Shown: positions 42,945 through 54,115, counted from the stretch's first letter. The stretch: DNA of 64,000 nt from Clostridium disporicum (GCF_001405015.1 NZ_CYZX01000002.1:62001-126000), one strand, 5' to 3'. Made by a program: numbers and translations. The notes: generated by a model not told the origin, from the sequence alone.

Positions 42945-43817
42945 ATGGCTACAATAAATTGGTTTCCTGGTCATATGAAAAAAACTCAAAGGGAAATAAA
43001 AGAAAATTTAAAGTTAGTAGATGCGATTATAGAGATAAGAGATGCAAGAATTCCAAGGAGTTCAGCAAACCCAGATATAGATAAATTGTGTGGAAATAAA
43101 CCAAGAGTAATTCTTTTAAATAAAAGTGATCTAACAGAAAGTAAAGTTACAAAAGCTTGGATAAAGGAATTATCAAAGGAAAATGTAACAGCGATAGAAG
43201 TCAATTGTCTAAAAGGTCAAGGGTTAAATCAAATTAAACCTGCATTAGAAGCTCTATTAAAAGAAAAACATGATAGATTAAGAGCTAAGGGATTAGTCAA
43301 GATAATGACTAGAGTCATGGTAGTTGGAATACCTAATGTAGGAAAGTCTACTTTTATAAATAAGATGGCGAAAAATAATATAGCTAAAACTGGAGATAGG
43401 CCAGGGGTAACAAAGAGTAAACAATGGATTAAAACACCATTAGGGATTGAAATGTTAGATACGCCAGGAGTTTTATGGCCAAAATTTGAAGATGAAACAA
43501 CTGCATTAAATCTTGCTTTCACAGGAGCAATAAAAGATGAGATTATGGATACAGAGGAACTTTCATATCTTTTAGTAAAAAGGCTTCAAGAAAATTATGC
43601 TAAAGAATTAATGACTAGATATAAATTAGAAGAAGTATGCGAAGATCCATATGATACTCTAAGTGCTATAGCAAGAAAGAGAGGATGCTTAATGTCAGGT
43701 GGAAGAATTAACTATGATAGAATAGCAACGATACTTCTTGACGAGTTTAGAGGTGGAGTAATAGGTAATATATCACTAGAACGTCCAGATGATATATTAG
43801 TTAAAGGAGAAAACTAG
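42945..43817 (+). CDS. rbgA: Ribosome biogenesis GTPase RbgA (YlqF)
   Basis: The 290-residue circularly permuted GTPase drives late 50S assembly. W-F-P-G-H-M-K-K-T is at 6-14. The motifs come in permuted order: N-K-S-D near 59, G-I-P-N-V-G-K-S-T near 127, then T-K near 155 and D-T-P-G-V near 170. The ATG follows GGAAGAGG. rnhB begins one base after the stop, an order conserved in Firmicutes. Confidence 0.95.
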   Translation: MATINWFPGHMKKTQREIKENLKLVDAIIEIRDARIPRSSANPDIDKLCGNKPRVILLNKSDLTESKVTKAWIKELSKENVTAIEVNCLKGQGLNQIKPALEALLKEKHDRLRAKGLVKIMTRVMVVGIPNVGKSTFINKMAKNNIAKTGDRPGVTKSKQWIKTPLGIEMLDTPGVLWPKFEDETTALNLAFTGAIKDEIMDTEELSYLLVKRLQENYAKELMTRYKLEEVCEDPYDTLSAIARKRGCLMSGGRINYDRIATILLDEFRGGVIGNISLERPDDILVKGEN

Positions 43818-43818
43818 T

Positions 43819-44637
43819 ATGAAGTTACTAAATAGTGATATAGTAGCGTTAAAATTTAAAGATATAAAGGAAGAGGTAGCAAACATTGATGTAAGCTCTT
43901 CTTATAAAACAGCAGAGTTTGATTCTATAGTCGATTTACTACTAAAAGATTCAAGAAAAAATGTAAATGCATTAGGAAATAAACTTCTAAAAGAAAAAAA
44001 TAAAATTTTAGATGAAATAAAAAGAGTTAGAGCCATGTATGATTTTGATAAATCTTTTGGAGACTTTAACATAATTGCTGGTGTAGATGAGGTTGGTAGA
44101 GGACCACTTGCCGGACCAATAGTTTCTTGCGCTGTAGTATTAGATTTAAATGTTTTAGATGAACAATTATTATTATGGATAAATGATTCTAAAAAATTAA
44201 ATGAAAAGAAAAGAGAAGAACTAGCAGAGATAATAAAAGAGAAAGCATTAGCTTATCATATAGCAAGTTGTGATTCGGAAGAAATAGATAAAAGAGGCAT
44301 AGGAGTATGCAATAATGCGGTATTTCTTGAAGCAACAAACTCGTTGCAAATTAAGCCTGACTTAGTTCTTTCTGATGGATATACTATTAAGGGGATAGAT
44401 ATCCCAAATAAGTCAGTGATTAAAGGGGATACTAAATCAGCTAATATAGCAGCAGCATCAATAGTTGCAAAAGTTTATAGAGATAAGCTTATGAAAGAGT
44501 ATGCTGTTAAATATCCATATTATGCATTTGAAGAAAATGTTGGTTATGGAACATCAAAACATATTGATGGAATTAAAGAATATGGGCCTTGTAAAATACA
44601 TAGAATGTCATTTTTAAAGAATATATTAGAGGATTAA
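43819..44637 (+). CDS. rnhB: Ribonuclease HII
   Basis: The 272-residue enzyme removes RNA from RNA-DNA hybrids, including single ribonucleotides. The metal-binding motif G-V-D-E-V-G-R-G-P-L-A-G-P is near 87-99; further acidic residues are in the L-S-D-G-Y segment near 192 and in K-G-D near 205. An N-terminal extension of about 75 residues is usual in Firmicutes. The TAA stop overlaps the stop of the convergent yraN. Confidence 0.96.
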   Translation: MKLLNSDIVALKFKDIKEEVANIDVSSSYKTAEFDSIVDLLLKDSRKNVNALGNKLLKEKNKILDEIKRVRAMYDFDKSFGDFNIIAGVDEVGRGPLAGPIVSCAVVLDLNVLDEQLLLWINDSKKLNEKKREELAEIIKEKALAYHIASCDSEEIDKRGIGVCNNAVFLEATNSLQIKPDLVLSDGYTIKGIDIPNKSVIKGDTKSANIAAASIVAKVYRDKLMKEYAVKYPYYAFEENVGYGTSKHIDGIKEYGPCKIHRMSFLKNILED

Positions 44638-45005
44638 TAGAGTCTAAAGGCATCTTTGATGTGATTAATAGCAAAATCTTGATTAAATTTATTAAACAGT
44701 ACTTCAATTACATCATATCTTATATTATACTTGTTAAGTTTATTAATTAAAATGTAATAAGAAGAGACTTTTATTATTTGTCTTTGTTTATAGTAGGTAA
44801 CAGATTCCACGGGTAATCCATAGGAATTTGTGTACCTACTTTTTACTTCTGTAAAAATTATAATATCATTAATTGTACTAATAATATCTACTTCACCTAA
44901 TCTGTTTCTATAATTCATTTCTAAAATTCTATGGTTAAGGTTTATAAGATATTTGGAAGCTAAATTTTCTCCATAATTCCCTATATTTTTATTATAATTA
45001 TTCAT
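44634..45005 (-). CDS. yraN: YraN-family (UPF0102) nuclease-fold protein
   Basis: The 123-residue protein belongs to UPF0102, predicted to have a restriction-endonuclease-like fold. It shows N-Y-G-E-N-L-A near 12, R-L-G-E-V-D-I-I near 40-47 with the catalytic-type acidic pair, and E-V-K near 58. The role is not established; a Holliday-junction link is only predicted. It is convergent to rnhB, sharing the TTAA of both stops, and divergent from comM, which makes its orientation unusual here. Confidence 0.9.
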   Translation of the reverse strand: MNNYNKNIGNYGENLASKYLINLNHRILEMNYRNRLGEVDIISTINDIIIFTEVKSRYTNSYGLPVESVTYYKQRQIIKVSSYYILINKLNKYNIRYDVIEVLFNKFNQDFAINHIKDAFRLY

Positions 45006-45115
45006 TATATCACTCCTATATATTTTAAAATATTATCCAAACAAAAAGAAAATTATTCAAATCATATGTGTTTAAGATAAGATTCTATGTCAATAATCCT
45101 AGAAGGGTGATAAAA

Positions 45116-46642
45116 ATGGCAATAAAAATAATAAGTGCAACACATCGTGGACTTGATGGAGTTTTAATAAGTGTAGAAGTGGATATTATGAAAGGGCTAC
45201 CAACATTTAATATAGTTGGTTTACCAGATGCATCAGTTAGGGAGTCAAAAGAAAGGGTTAGAGCAGCTATAGTTAATAGTGGATATGAATTTCCATTAGG
45301 AAGAATAACTATAAACCTATCTCCAGCTGATGTAAGGAAAAATGGGACACTATTAGATTTACCAATAGCATTAGGAATTCTAATGGAGTCTAATCAAATT
45401 ATTAAGAGAGATCTTGAGAAATTCATAGTTTTTGGTGAGTTATCATTAAGTGGAGAGTTAGTAGGTATAAAAGGGGCTATCCCTATTATTTTTGAAGGTG
45501 ATAGTAAAAAGAAGAAAAATTACATATTCCCTTTAGATAATTTAAGTGAAATGAGACATTTTACTCTAGGAAATTTCTATCCATTTAAATCATTAGAGCA
45601 AGTTGTTTCTTTCATAACAAATGAAGATTTGCTTCCCTATAAGAATAGGAAACAAATTAATAAAGGAAAAGAAAAATTCAAGTTGGATTTTGGAGATATT
45701 ATAGGGCAATATACAGCAAAAAGAGCTATGGAAATAGTTGCTGTAGGTAGACATAATATATTTTTATTTGGTTCTCCTGGATCTGGAAAGAGTATGCTGG
45801 CAAAAGCATTACCATCAATATTACCACCATTAACTATTGAGGAGCAAAAGGAAATTGCTAAGATATATAGTGTTTCTGGATTATGGAATAAAGGATATTT
45901 TATAGAAAGGCCGTTTAGAGCTCCGCATCATACTACAACTAAAACTGCGCTTATTGGTGGAGGTAACGAAATAAAGGTTGGAGAAATAACTTTAGCTCAT
46001 AATGGAGTTTTATTTTTAGATGAGATTCTAGAATTTAGCAATGAGTTACTAGAAGTATTGAGACAGCCTTTAGAAGACGGTATTATAAATATTTCGAGGT
46101 TAAGAGAAAATTATACATTGCCAAGTAAATTTATTCTTGTAGGAGCATTTAACCCCTGTAAATGTGGAAGATTTATGGAAGATGAAAATAATTCTTTGTG
46201 TGAATGCACAGAATATGAAAAAAGGCGATATTTAAATAAAATATCTAGGCCATTAATGGATAGAATCGATTTATTTAATTATGTTCCTAGAATAAAATAC
46301 GAAGAAATTACTGACAAAAAAGACTATATTGATTCTGACAAGATGCGACAGAAAGTTTTAGAGGCTGTTGAAAGACAAAGCTTTAGATTAAAGGATACAA
46401 TTTATAATTATAATTCAGAGATTGTTGGTAAAGATGTATTTAGAATATGTAACATAAGTTCTAAAGGAAAGAAAGTACTAGAACAATATTATAATAAATA
46501 CAATATAACTCTTAGAGGATATGTAAAGATAATTAAAGTTGCAAGAACTATAGCTGATTTAGAATGTAGTGATGAGATTGCTGATTACCATATAATTGAA
46601 GCTTTGCAATATAGAAAGAATGCTTTTGGTGAAATAATATAA
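45116..46642 (+). CDS. comM: ComM/YifB-family Mg-chelatase-like AAA+ ATPase
   Basis: The 508-residue hexameric ATPase has an N-terminal Lon-like domain with V-G-L-P-D-A-S-V-R-E-S-K near 41 and an AAA+ core. Walker A G-S-P-G-S-G-K-S is near 219, F-R-A-P-H-H near 277, and L-F-L-D-E near 300. A cysteine cluster C-x-C-G near 351 may bind zinc. In Vibrio ComM promotes branch migration during natural transformation. I start at the ATG at 45116, after AGAAGGGTG; the longer frame adds 16 unrelated residues. dprA follows after 22 bases. Confidence 0.92.
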   Translation: MAIKIISATHRGLDGVLISVEVDIMKGLPTFNIVGLPDASVRESKERVRAAIVNSGYEFPLGRITINLSPADVRKNGTLLDLPIALGILMESNQIIKRDLEKFIVFGELSLSGELVGIKGAIPIIFEGDSKKKKNYIFPLDNLSEMRHFTLGNFYPFKSLEQVVSFITNEDLLPYKNRKQINKGKEKFKLDFGDIIGQYTAKRAMEIVAVGRHNIFLFGSPGSGKSMLAKALPSILPPLTIEEQKEIAKIYSVSGLWNKGYFIERPFRAPHHTTTKTALIGGGNEIKVGEITLAHNGVLFLDEILEFSNELLEVLRQPLEDGIINISRLRENYTLPSKFILVGAFNPCKCGRFMEDENNSLCECTEYEKRRYLNKISRPLMDRIDLFNYVPRIKYEEITDKKDYIDSDKMRQKVLEAVERQSFRLKDTIYNYNSEIVGKDVFRICNISSKGKKVLEQYYNKYNITLRGYVKIIKVARTIADLECSDEIADYHIIEALQYRKNAFGEII

Positions 46643-46664
46643 AGTTTAAAGGGGAAGTAGTTAA

Positions 46665-47720
46665 ATGAGAGAGTATGAATTATGGTTTATAGTGGCGAAT
46701 ATTTCTAACGAAACTAAAATAGAATTAATTAAAAAGTATAATAACGAAGAAAATATTTATAATAATATTGATAGTATAGATAATTGCTATATTTATAAAG
46801 GTAGTGAATATACAAAATTGAAATCGACTTCGCTAAGTCAGGGAACTGAATTATTTCAATATATTAATAAAAATAACATTAGTTATGTCACAATAAATTC
46901 AGATCAATATCCAGAATCTTTAAAAGAAATTAATGAACCACCCTATGTGTTGTTTTATAAAGGAAACTTATCTTTATTAAATTATAATATGGTTGCTATA
47001 GTTGGATCACGTAAAAATACAACTTATGGAGAGGCTGTAACAAGGCAAATAGTTGGAGAACTAAGGAATATAGATTATGGAGTTGTTAGTGGTGTAGCTT
47101 ATGGAATTGATACAATAGCACATAAAGAGTGTCTAGATAGAGGAATAAAAACAATTGGAGTTTTAGGCTGTGGTATAGATATAGTATATCCTAAAGTAAA
47201 TAAGATGGTTTACAAAGAAATAGAAAAAAATGGGCTGTTGATATCTGAATTTTTACCTATGACAAAGCCAATGCCATATAACTTTCCTAGGAGAAATAGG
47301 ATTATTACAGCTTTAAGCAAAGGTGTAATAGTTGTAGAAGCAACAGTTAAAAGTGGTTCTTTAATAACTGTAAATTACGCATTACAATATGGAAGAGATG
47401 TTATGGCTGTACCAGGACCGGTTTTAAATAGCAATAGCAAAGGATGTAATTTATTGATAAGAGATGGAGCAAAGGTATTTGTAGAATTAGATGATTTATA
47501 TTGTTTTCTTAATGTGATTAAAAAAGATGGAAAAAATATAGAAAAAAATACCATAAAATTACTTTTGAGTGATGTGATAAGTAGCGAACCGATTCATTTA
47601 GATAAAATAATAGAATGTGTAAATATTGACAGAGTGGCTTTGTTTGAGTTATTATTTGAAATGCAAAATAGAAATGAACTAATTTGCTTACCAGGCAATT
47701 ATTATGCGAGAATAAATTAA
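46665..47720 (+). CDS. dprA: DNA-processing protein DprA
   Basis: The 351-residue protein binds single-stranded DNA and loads RecA during transformation. The Rossmann-like fold carries V-A-I-V-G-S-R near 108, S-G-V-A-Y-G-I-D near 144, G-V-L-G-C-G-I-D near 164 and S-G-S-L-I-T near 227. A C-terminal winged-helix part (about 295-345) is present. Here it follows comM and precedes topA, the usual clostridial order. Confidence 0.94.
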   Translation: MREYELWFIVANISNETKIELIKKYNNEENIYNNIDSIDNCYIYKGSEYTKLKSTSLSQGTELFQYINKNNISYVTINSDQYPESLKEINEPPYVLFYKGNLSLLNYNMVAIVGSRKNTTYGEAVTRQIVGELRNIDYGVVSGVAYGIDTIAHKECLDRGIKTIGVLGCGIDIVYPKVNKMVYKEIEKNGLLISEFLPMTKPMPYNFPRRNRIITALSKGVIVVEATVKSGSLITVNYALQYGRDVMAVPGPVLNSNSKGCNLLIRDGAKVFVELDDLYCFLNVIKKDGKNIEKNTIKLLLSDVISSEPIHLDKIIECVNIDRVALFELLFEMQNRNELICLPGNYYARIN

Positions 47721-47738
47721 TGATAAATGGGGGTGAAG

Positions 47739-47766
47739 AACTCCTGAAATAAATGAAATAGGAGTT
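47739..47766 (+). promoter_or_regulatory. Hairpin that can mask the topA ribosome site
   Basis: AACTCCT at 47739-47745 is the exact complement of AGGAGTT at 47760-47766, and the latter holds the topA Shine-Dalgarno. The loop is 14 bases. Confidence 0.45.
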
Positions 47767-47772
47767 TGTGAA

Positions 47773-49857
47773 ATGGGTCAAAAACTTGTTATAGTGGAAT
47801 CACCTGCTAAAGCTAAAACAATAGGAAAGTATTTAGGGAAAAATTATATTGTTGAAGCTTCAATGGGACATGTAAGAGATTTACCTAAAAGTAAATTAGG
47901 TGTTGATATAGAGGATAACTTTACGCCAAAGTATATCACAATACGAGGAAAAGGTGATTTGTTAGATAAATTAAAGAAGAGTGCTAAAAAAGCAGATAAA
48001 ATATATCTTGCAACCGACCCCGATAGAGAAGGAGAAGCTATTTCATGGCATTTAGCAAATGTTTTAAAGATATCTCCAGAAGAGAATTGTAGAATAGTAT
48101 TTAACGAAATAACTAAAACAGCAGTAAAATCTTCTATAAAAGAAGCGAGAGCAATAGATCAAAATCTAGTTGATGCTCAACAAGCTAGAAGAGTGTTAGA
48201 TAGATTAGTTGGTTATGAAATAAGTCCTATTTTATGGAAAAATGTTAAGTGGGGTCTAAGTGCTGGTAGAGTGCAATCAGCAGCTTTAAAACTTATTTGT
48301 GATAGAGAAGAGGAAGTAAAAGCATTTATACCAAAGGAATATTGGACAGTAGATGTAGTACTAAAAAAAGATAAAAAGAAATTTCCTATTAGATTGTTAA
48401 GATATAAAGATAAAAAGATAGAGATAGATTCTAAAGATGAGGCTGAAAAAATAATTGAAGACTTATCAAATGATAAATATAAAGTTACAGCTGTTAAAAA
48501 AGGTAAAAAAACTAAAAATCCTTTACCGCCATTTACAACTAGTACTTTACAACAAGACGCTTCTAGAAAGCTAAACTTCGTAACAAAAAGAACAATGTCT
48601 ATAGCACAGGTGCTGTATGAAGGTGTTGAAGTTAAAGGATATGGAACTGTTGGTTTGATTACTTATATGAGAACTGACTCTGTAAGAATTTCAGAAGAAG
48701 CTCAAGGAAAGGCACGTGACTTTATAACAAATAGTTATGGAGCTGAATATATACCAGCTACTCCAAGAAATTATAAAAGCAAAAAGAATATACAAGATGC
48801 GCATGAAGCTATAAGACCATCATATGTTGAAATTACACCAGAAGTTGCAAAAGATAATTTAACTCCAGAACAATATAAGTTATATACACTAATTTGGCAA
48901 AGATTTGTAGCAAGTCAAATGGCAGGCTGTGAATTAAATACTAATAGTATAGATATAACTAATGGTGATTATAAATTTAGAGCCACTGGTTCAACGATGA
49001 AATTTGATGGGTTTATGAAAGTGTATGATTACACTACTGAAGATGAAGAAAGTGATGTTTTATTACCTACGTTAGAGGAAAATGAGATTTTAGATTCTCA
49101 TTCAGTTGATGGAAATCAGCACTTTACTCAACCACCAGCAAGATATACAGAAGCTTCTTTTGTTAAATTGTTAGAAGAAAAAGGAATAGGACGTCCAAGT
49201 ACTTATGTTCCGACAATATCTACTCTTTTAAGTAGGGAATATATTGTAAGAGAAAAGAAAAATTTAATACCAACTGAATTAGGGTTTATTGTTAATAATA
49301 TACTTTCAGATTATTTTAAGCAAATTGTGGATGTAGATTTTACAGCTGAAATGGAACATAAATTAGATAATATTGAAGAGGGCAGTGAGTCTTGGACTAA
49401 AGTAGTAGCTGAATTCTTTGGACCATTAAAAGTTGCTATTGATAAAGCTGAAAAAGAAGTTTCAAAAGTAGTAATTGAAGATAAAGTAAGTGATGTTCCA
49501 TGTGATAAGTGTGGAAGAATGATGGTTATAAAGCATGGAAGATACGGAGATTTCTTAGCTTGTCCTGGTTATCCAGAATGTAAAAATGCTAAGCCTATAG
49601 TAGAGGAATTAGATGTACCGTGTCCGAAATGTGGAGGAAAAATTTTGGCTAGAAAGAGTAAGAAGGGTAAAAAATTCTTTGGATGTTCTAATTATCCTAA
49701 TTGTGACTTTGTAAGTTGGAATGAGCCTTTAAATGAAAAATGCGATAAATGTGGATCATACATGGTCTTAAAGTTTAGTAAAACAAAAGGTAAATATGCT
49801 CAGTGTTCTAATACTGAATGCAATGAAACTAAAAAGTTAGAAGAAAAAACAGAATAA
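47773..49857 (+). CDS. topA: DNA topoisomerase I
   Basis: The 694-residue type IA enzyme relaxes negative supercoils. The Toprim domain has V-E-S-P-A-K-A-K-T near 8-16 and D-P-D-R-E-G-E-A near 82. The catalytic tyrosine is in L-I-T-Y-M-R-T-D-S near 298. Three C-terminal four-cysteine zinc ribbons start near 576 (C-D-K-C-G), 617 (C-P-K-C-G) and 657 (C-D-K-C-G). The length is normal. No clear terminator follows; codY has its own promoter. Confidence 0.97.
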   Translation: MGQKLVIVESPAKAKTIGKYLGKNYIVEASMGHVRDLPKSKLGVDIEDNFTPKYITIRGKGDLLDKLKKSAKKADKIYLATDPDREGEAISWHLANVLKISPEENCRIVFNEITKTAVKSSIKEARAIDQNLVDAQQARRVLDRLVGYEISPILWKNVKWGLSAGRVQSAALKLICDREEEVKAFIPKEYWTVDVVLKKDKKKFPIRLLRYKDKKIEIDSKDEAEKIIEDLSNDKYKVTAVKKGKKTKNPLPPFTTSTLQQDASRKLNFVTKRTMSIAQVLYEGVEVKGYGTVGLITYMRTDSVRISEEAQGKARDFITNSYGAEYIPATPRNYKSKKNIQDAHEAIRPSYVEITPEVAKDNLTPEQYKLYTLIWQRFVASQMAGCELNTNSIDITNGDYKFRATGSTMKFDGFMKVYDYTTEDEESDVLLPTLEENEILDSHSVDGNQHFTQPPARYTEASFVKLLEEKGIGRPSTYVPTISTLLSREYIVREKKNLIPTELGFIVNNILSDYFKQIVDVDFTAEMEHKLDNIEEGSESWTKVVAEFFGPLKVAIDKAEKEVSKVVIEDKVSDVPCDKCGRMMVIKHGRYGDFLACPGYPECKNAKPIVEELDVPCPKCGGKILARKSKKGKKFFGCSNYPNCDFVSWNEPLNEKCDKCGSYMVLKFSKTKGKYAQCSNTECNETKKLEEKTE

Positions 49858-49899
49858 AAAGACCCTCATTTCAACTATGTCGAAAAAGTGTAAAAAATG

Positions 49900-49928
49900 T
49901 TGAAATCTTTAATTGCTTATGATACTAT
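49900..49928 (+). promoter_or_regulatory. Promoter of codY
   Basis: TTGAAA at 49900-49905 and TACTAT at 49923-49928 are spaced by 17 bases. A partial CodY-box-like sequence lies downstream at 49950-49964. Confidence 0.6.
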
Positions 49929-50000
49929 GATTATATCTATGAGAATTATAATGGTTAGAAAATGTTGAATATTAAAGGTTAAATGAGGGGAATGATATTT

Positions 50001-50777
50001 ATGTCATCATTATTAGATAAAACGAGAAAGCTAAATAGAATATTACAAAAGGGTGGAACTGAACCAGTAGCATTTGAAGATATATGTGCACTTTTAAGTG
50101 AAGTTTTATGTGCTAATGTTTATATAATAAGTAGAAAAGGAAAAATTTTGGGACATACATTTCTAGAAAACTTCGAATGTGAAATAATGAGAAAGTATGT
50201 AGTTAATGATAAAATGTTCCCTGGAATATACAATGATGACTTATTAAGTGCATCACAAACTATAGCTAATATCAAAAATAAGGGATTATGTGTCTTTGAG
50301 GGTGAAGGACAATGTCCAATGAAAGATAAAGTTTCAACTGTTGTTCCGATAATTGGAAATAGAGAAAAGTTAGGAACTCTACTTTTAGCTAGATTTGGTG
50401 AAGAATTTACAGATGAAGATTTGGTTTTAGCAGAATATAGTGCTACAGTAGTAGGAATGGAAATATTAAGAGCTAAACAAGATGAATTAGAAGAAGAAGC
50501 AAGAAAGAAGGCTGTAGTTCAGCTGGCAATTGGAACTTTATCTTATTCAGAACTTGAAGCTATTGAACATATTTTTAATGAGTTAGAAGGAAATGAAGGG
50601 TTATTAGTTGCTTCAAAAATCGCTGACAAAGTAGGAATTACTAGAAGTGTAATTGTTAATGCGTTAAGAAAATTTGAAAGTGCAGGAGTAATTGAGTCAA
50701 GATCTTTAGGAATGAAGGGAACTCATATAAAAATATTAAATGAAAAATTAATTCATGAACTTAAAAAAATGAAATAA
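50001..50777 (+). CDS. codY: GTP- and branched-chain amino acid-sensing repressor CodY
   Basis: The 258-residue global regulator represses stationary-phase genes when GTP and isoleucine are plentiful. The N-terminal GAF domain covers about 1-155, followed by a linker helix and a winged-helix domain whose recognition part reads [12 protein letters not shown] near 214. I start at the ATG at 50001 (M-S-S-L-L-D-K-T-R), the normal family N-terminus, 10 bases after GAGGGG; two upstream ATGs are too close to or before that site. In clostridia codY follows topA. Confidence 0.95.
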   Translation: MSSLLDKTRKLNRILQKGGTEPVAFEDICALLSEVLCANVYIISRKGKILGHTFLENFECEIMRKYVVNDKMFPGIYNDDLLSASQTIANIKNKGLCVFEGEGQCPMKDKVSTVVPIIGNREKLGTLLLARFGEEFTDEDLVLAEYSATVVGMEILRAKQDELEEEARKKAVVQLAIGTLSYSELEAIEHIFNELEGNEGLLVASKIADKVGITRSVIVNALRKFESAGVIESRSLGMKGTHIKILNEKLIHELKKMK

Positions 50778-50782
50778 TTGTT

Positions 50783-50811
50783 AAAGCTGTGAAAATCACA
50801 GCTTTTTTTAT
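50783..50811 (+). terminator. Terminator after codY
   Basis: AAAGCTGTGA pairs with TCACAGCTTT over three bases and ends in a run of T residues. Confidence 0.92.
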
Positions 50812-50903
50812 TAAATTATTTAGAATTATTTTTAAAAGTTTTAGGTAATAATAATAAACGTAGTGAATTATTTTATAAAGATAAAAAAGTTGAAAAATTT
50901 TTA

Positions 50904-50932
50904 TTGCTAGGATATATAGCTTGTGTTATACT
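50904..50932 (+). promoter_or_regulatory. Promoter of rpsB-tsf
   Basis: TTGCTA at 50904-50909 and TATACT at 50927-50932 are spaced by 17 bases. The leader to the rpsB ATG is about 100 bases. Confidence 0.65.
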
Positions 50933-50938
50933 ATCCTA

Positions 50939-51027
50939 GGTAACAAAATACACACATAGTCCAATAAATAAAGTCGGTGCCTTTTTAGGAAACTTTATTA
51001 AAATGAAGACTATGGAGGAAAAAACCA
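50939..51027 (+). promoter_or_regulatory. Structured 5' leader of rpsB
   Basis: An outer helix pairs CATAGTC (50955-50961) with GACTATG (51008-51014). Inside it, AATAAAGT (50967-50974) pairs with ACTTTATT (50992-50999), closed by a small CCT/AGG hairpin. The shape is that of a ribosomal-protein binding element; autoregulation by S2 is inferred. Confidence 0.5.
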
Positions 51028-51039
51028 GGAGGTAACAGA

Positions 51040-51741
51040 ATGTCAGTTATATCAATGAAACAATTATTAGAAGCTGGAGTTCACTTTGGACACCAAACTA
51101 GAAGATGGAACCCTAAGATGGCTCCTTATATATTCACAGAAAGAAATGGAATATATATAATCGATCTTCAAAAAACAGTTAAAAAGGTTGAAGAAGCTTA
51201 TAACTTCATCAGAGAAGTATCTGCAGAAGGAAAAGATATCCTTTTCGTAGGAACTAAGAAACAAGCTCAAGAAGCTATCCAAGAAGAAGCTATAAGATCA
51301 AACATGCACTACGTTAACAACAGATGGTTAGGTGGTATGTTAACTAACTTCAAGACTATAAAGACTAGAATAGCAAGATTAGAAAAGTTACAAAAAATGG
51401 AAGAAGACGGAACTTTCGAAGTTTTACCTAAGAAAGAAGTTATCAAATTAAAAGGTGAAATGGAAAAATTAGAAAACAACCTTGGTGGTATCAGAAACTT
51501 AGACGTTAACAATATTGGAGCTATGTTCGTAGTAGACCCAAGAAAAGAAAAGAACGCTATATCTGAAGCTAAGATATTAGGAATCCCAGTTGTAGCTATA
51601 GTTGATACAAACTGTGACCCTGAAGAAGTAGATTACGTAATTCCAGGTAACGATGATGCAATAAGAGCTGTTAAATTAATAACTGCTAAACTTGCTGATG
51701 GAATTATCGAAGCTAGACAAGGTGAACAATTAGCTGAATAA
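51040..51741 (+). CDS. rpsB: 30S ribosomal protein S2
   Basis: The 233-residue ribosomal protein has [14 protein letters not shown] near 14-27, F-V-G-T-K-K-Q-A near 69 and [11 protein letters not shown] near 89. AGGAGG precedes the ATG. Codons are biased to C-ending forms. A hairpin lies between it and tsf, which could lower tsf transcription. Confidence 0.98.
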   Translation: MSVISMKQLLEAGVHFGHQTRRWNPKMAPYIFTERNGIYIIDLQKTVKKVEEAYNFIREVSAEGKDILFVGTKKQAQEAIQEEAIRSNMHYVNNRWLGGMLTNFKTIKTRIARLEKLQKMEEDGTFEVLPKKEVIKLKGEMEKLENNLGGIRNLDVNNIGAMFVVDPRKEKNAISEAKILGIPVVAIVDTNCDPEEVDYVIPGNDDAIRAVKLITAKLADGIIEARQGEQLAE

Positions 51742-51747
51742 TATTTT

Positions 51748-51782
51748 AAAAGGTAGGTGAGGGAAACTTCATTTACCTTTTA
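51748..51782 (+). terminator. Attenuator-like hairpin between rpsB and tsf
   Basis: Thirteen pairs (51748-51760 with 51769-51781, two G-T) close an eight-base loop and start with an A run and end with a T run. It is likely a partial terminator that tunes the S2 to EF-Ts ratio. Confidence 0.6.
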
Positions 51783-51825
51783 GCCTAAAATATGGTTTAC
51801 ATTTAATGTTAAGGAGGAATTTAGG

Positions 51826-53518
<1,693 letters not shown>

Positions 53519-53532
53519 TAAGGAGGTAAAAT

Positions 53533-54090
53533 ATGATTAAAGACATAATTAATACTGCAGAAGCTAAGATGAAAAAAACTGTTTCAGTTTTAACTTCAGA
53601 TTTATCGACAATGAAAGCGGGGAGAGCAAACCCAACAATGCTTGATAGAATTTTCGTTGACTACTATGGAAGCCAATGTCAATTATCTCAAGTAGCAAAT
53701 ATTTCTGCTCCAGAACCAAGAATGTTAGTTATTACTCCATGGGAGAAGCCTTTATTAAAGGAGATAGAAAAAGCTATATTAAAATCTGATTTAGGAATAA
53801 ATCCTTCAAATGATGGATCAGTAATAAGATTATTAGTTCCAGAATTAACAGAAGAAACAAGAAAAAGACTTGTTAAAAATGTTAAGGCTGTAGGAGAAGA
53901 TGCTAAAATAGCTATAAGATCTATAAGAAGAGATGCTAATGAAAAGATTAAAGCATTAAAGAAAGATGGACACATATCTGATGATGAAGTTAAAAAGGCA
54001 GAAGATGGAGTTCAAAAGAAGACTGATTTATTCGTTAAAGAAATAGACGGAATAATAGTAGCTAAGGAAAAAGAGATTATGTCAATTTAA
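53533..54090 (+). CDS. frr: Ribosome recycling factor
   Basis: The 185-residue protein splits ribosomes after termination together with EF-G. M-K-A-G-R-A-N-P near 27, P-W-E-K near 73 and R-S-I-R-R-D-A-N near 131 are family hallmarks. AAGGAGGT precedes the ATG. A terminator begins at its stop codon. Confidence 0.97.
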   Translation: MIKDIINTAEAKMKKTVSVLTSDLSTMKAGRANPTMLDRIFVDYYGSQCQLSQVANISAPEPRMLVITPWEKPLLKEIEKAILKSDLGINPSNDGSVIRLLVPELTEETRKRLVKNVKAVGEDAKIAIRSIRRDANEKIKALKKDGHISDDEVKKAEDGVQKKTDLFVKEIDGIIVAKEKEIMSI

Positions 54091-54115
54091 AACCTGCTAT
54101 TTAGCAGGTTTTTTC
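54089..54115 (+). terminator. Terminator after frr
   Basis: AACCTGCT and AGCAGGTT pair over four bases; T residues follow. Confidence 0.9.

Noticed and set aside
47727..47747. Six-codon frame (M-G-V-K-N-S) between dprA and topA
   Set aside because: It has no ribosome site; the masking hairpin is a simpler reading of this stretch.
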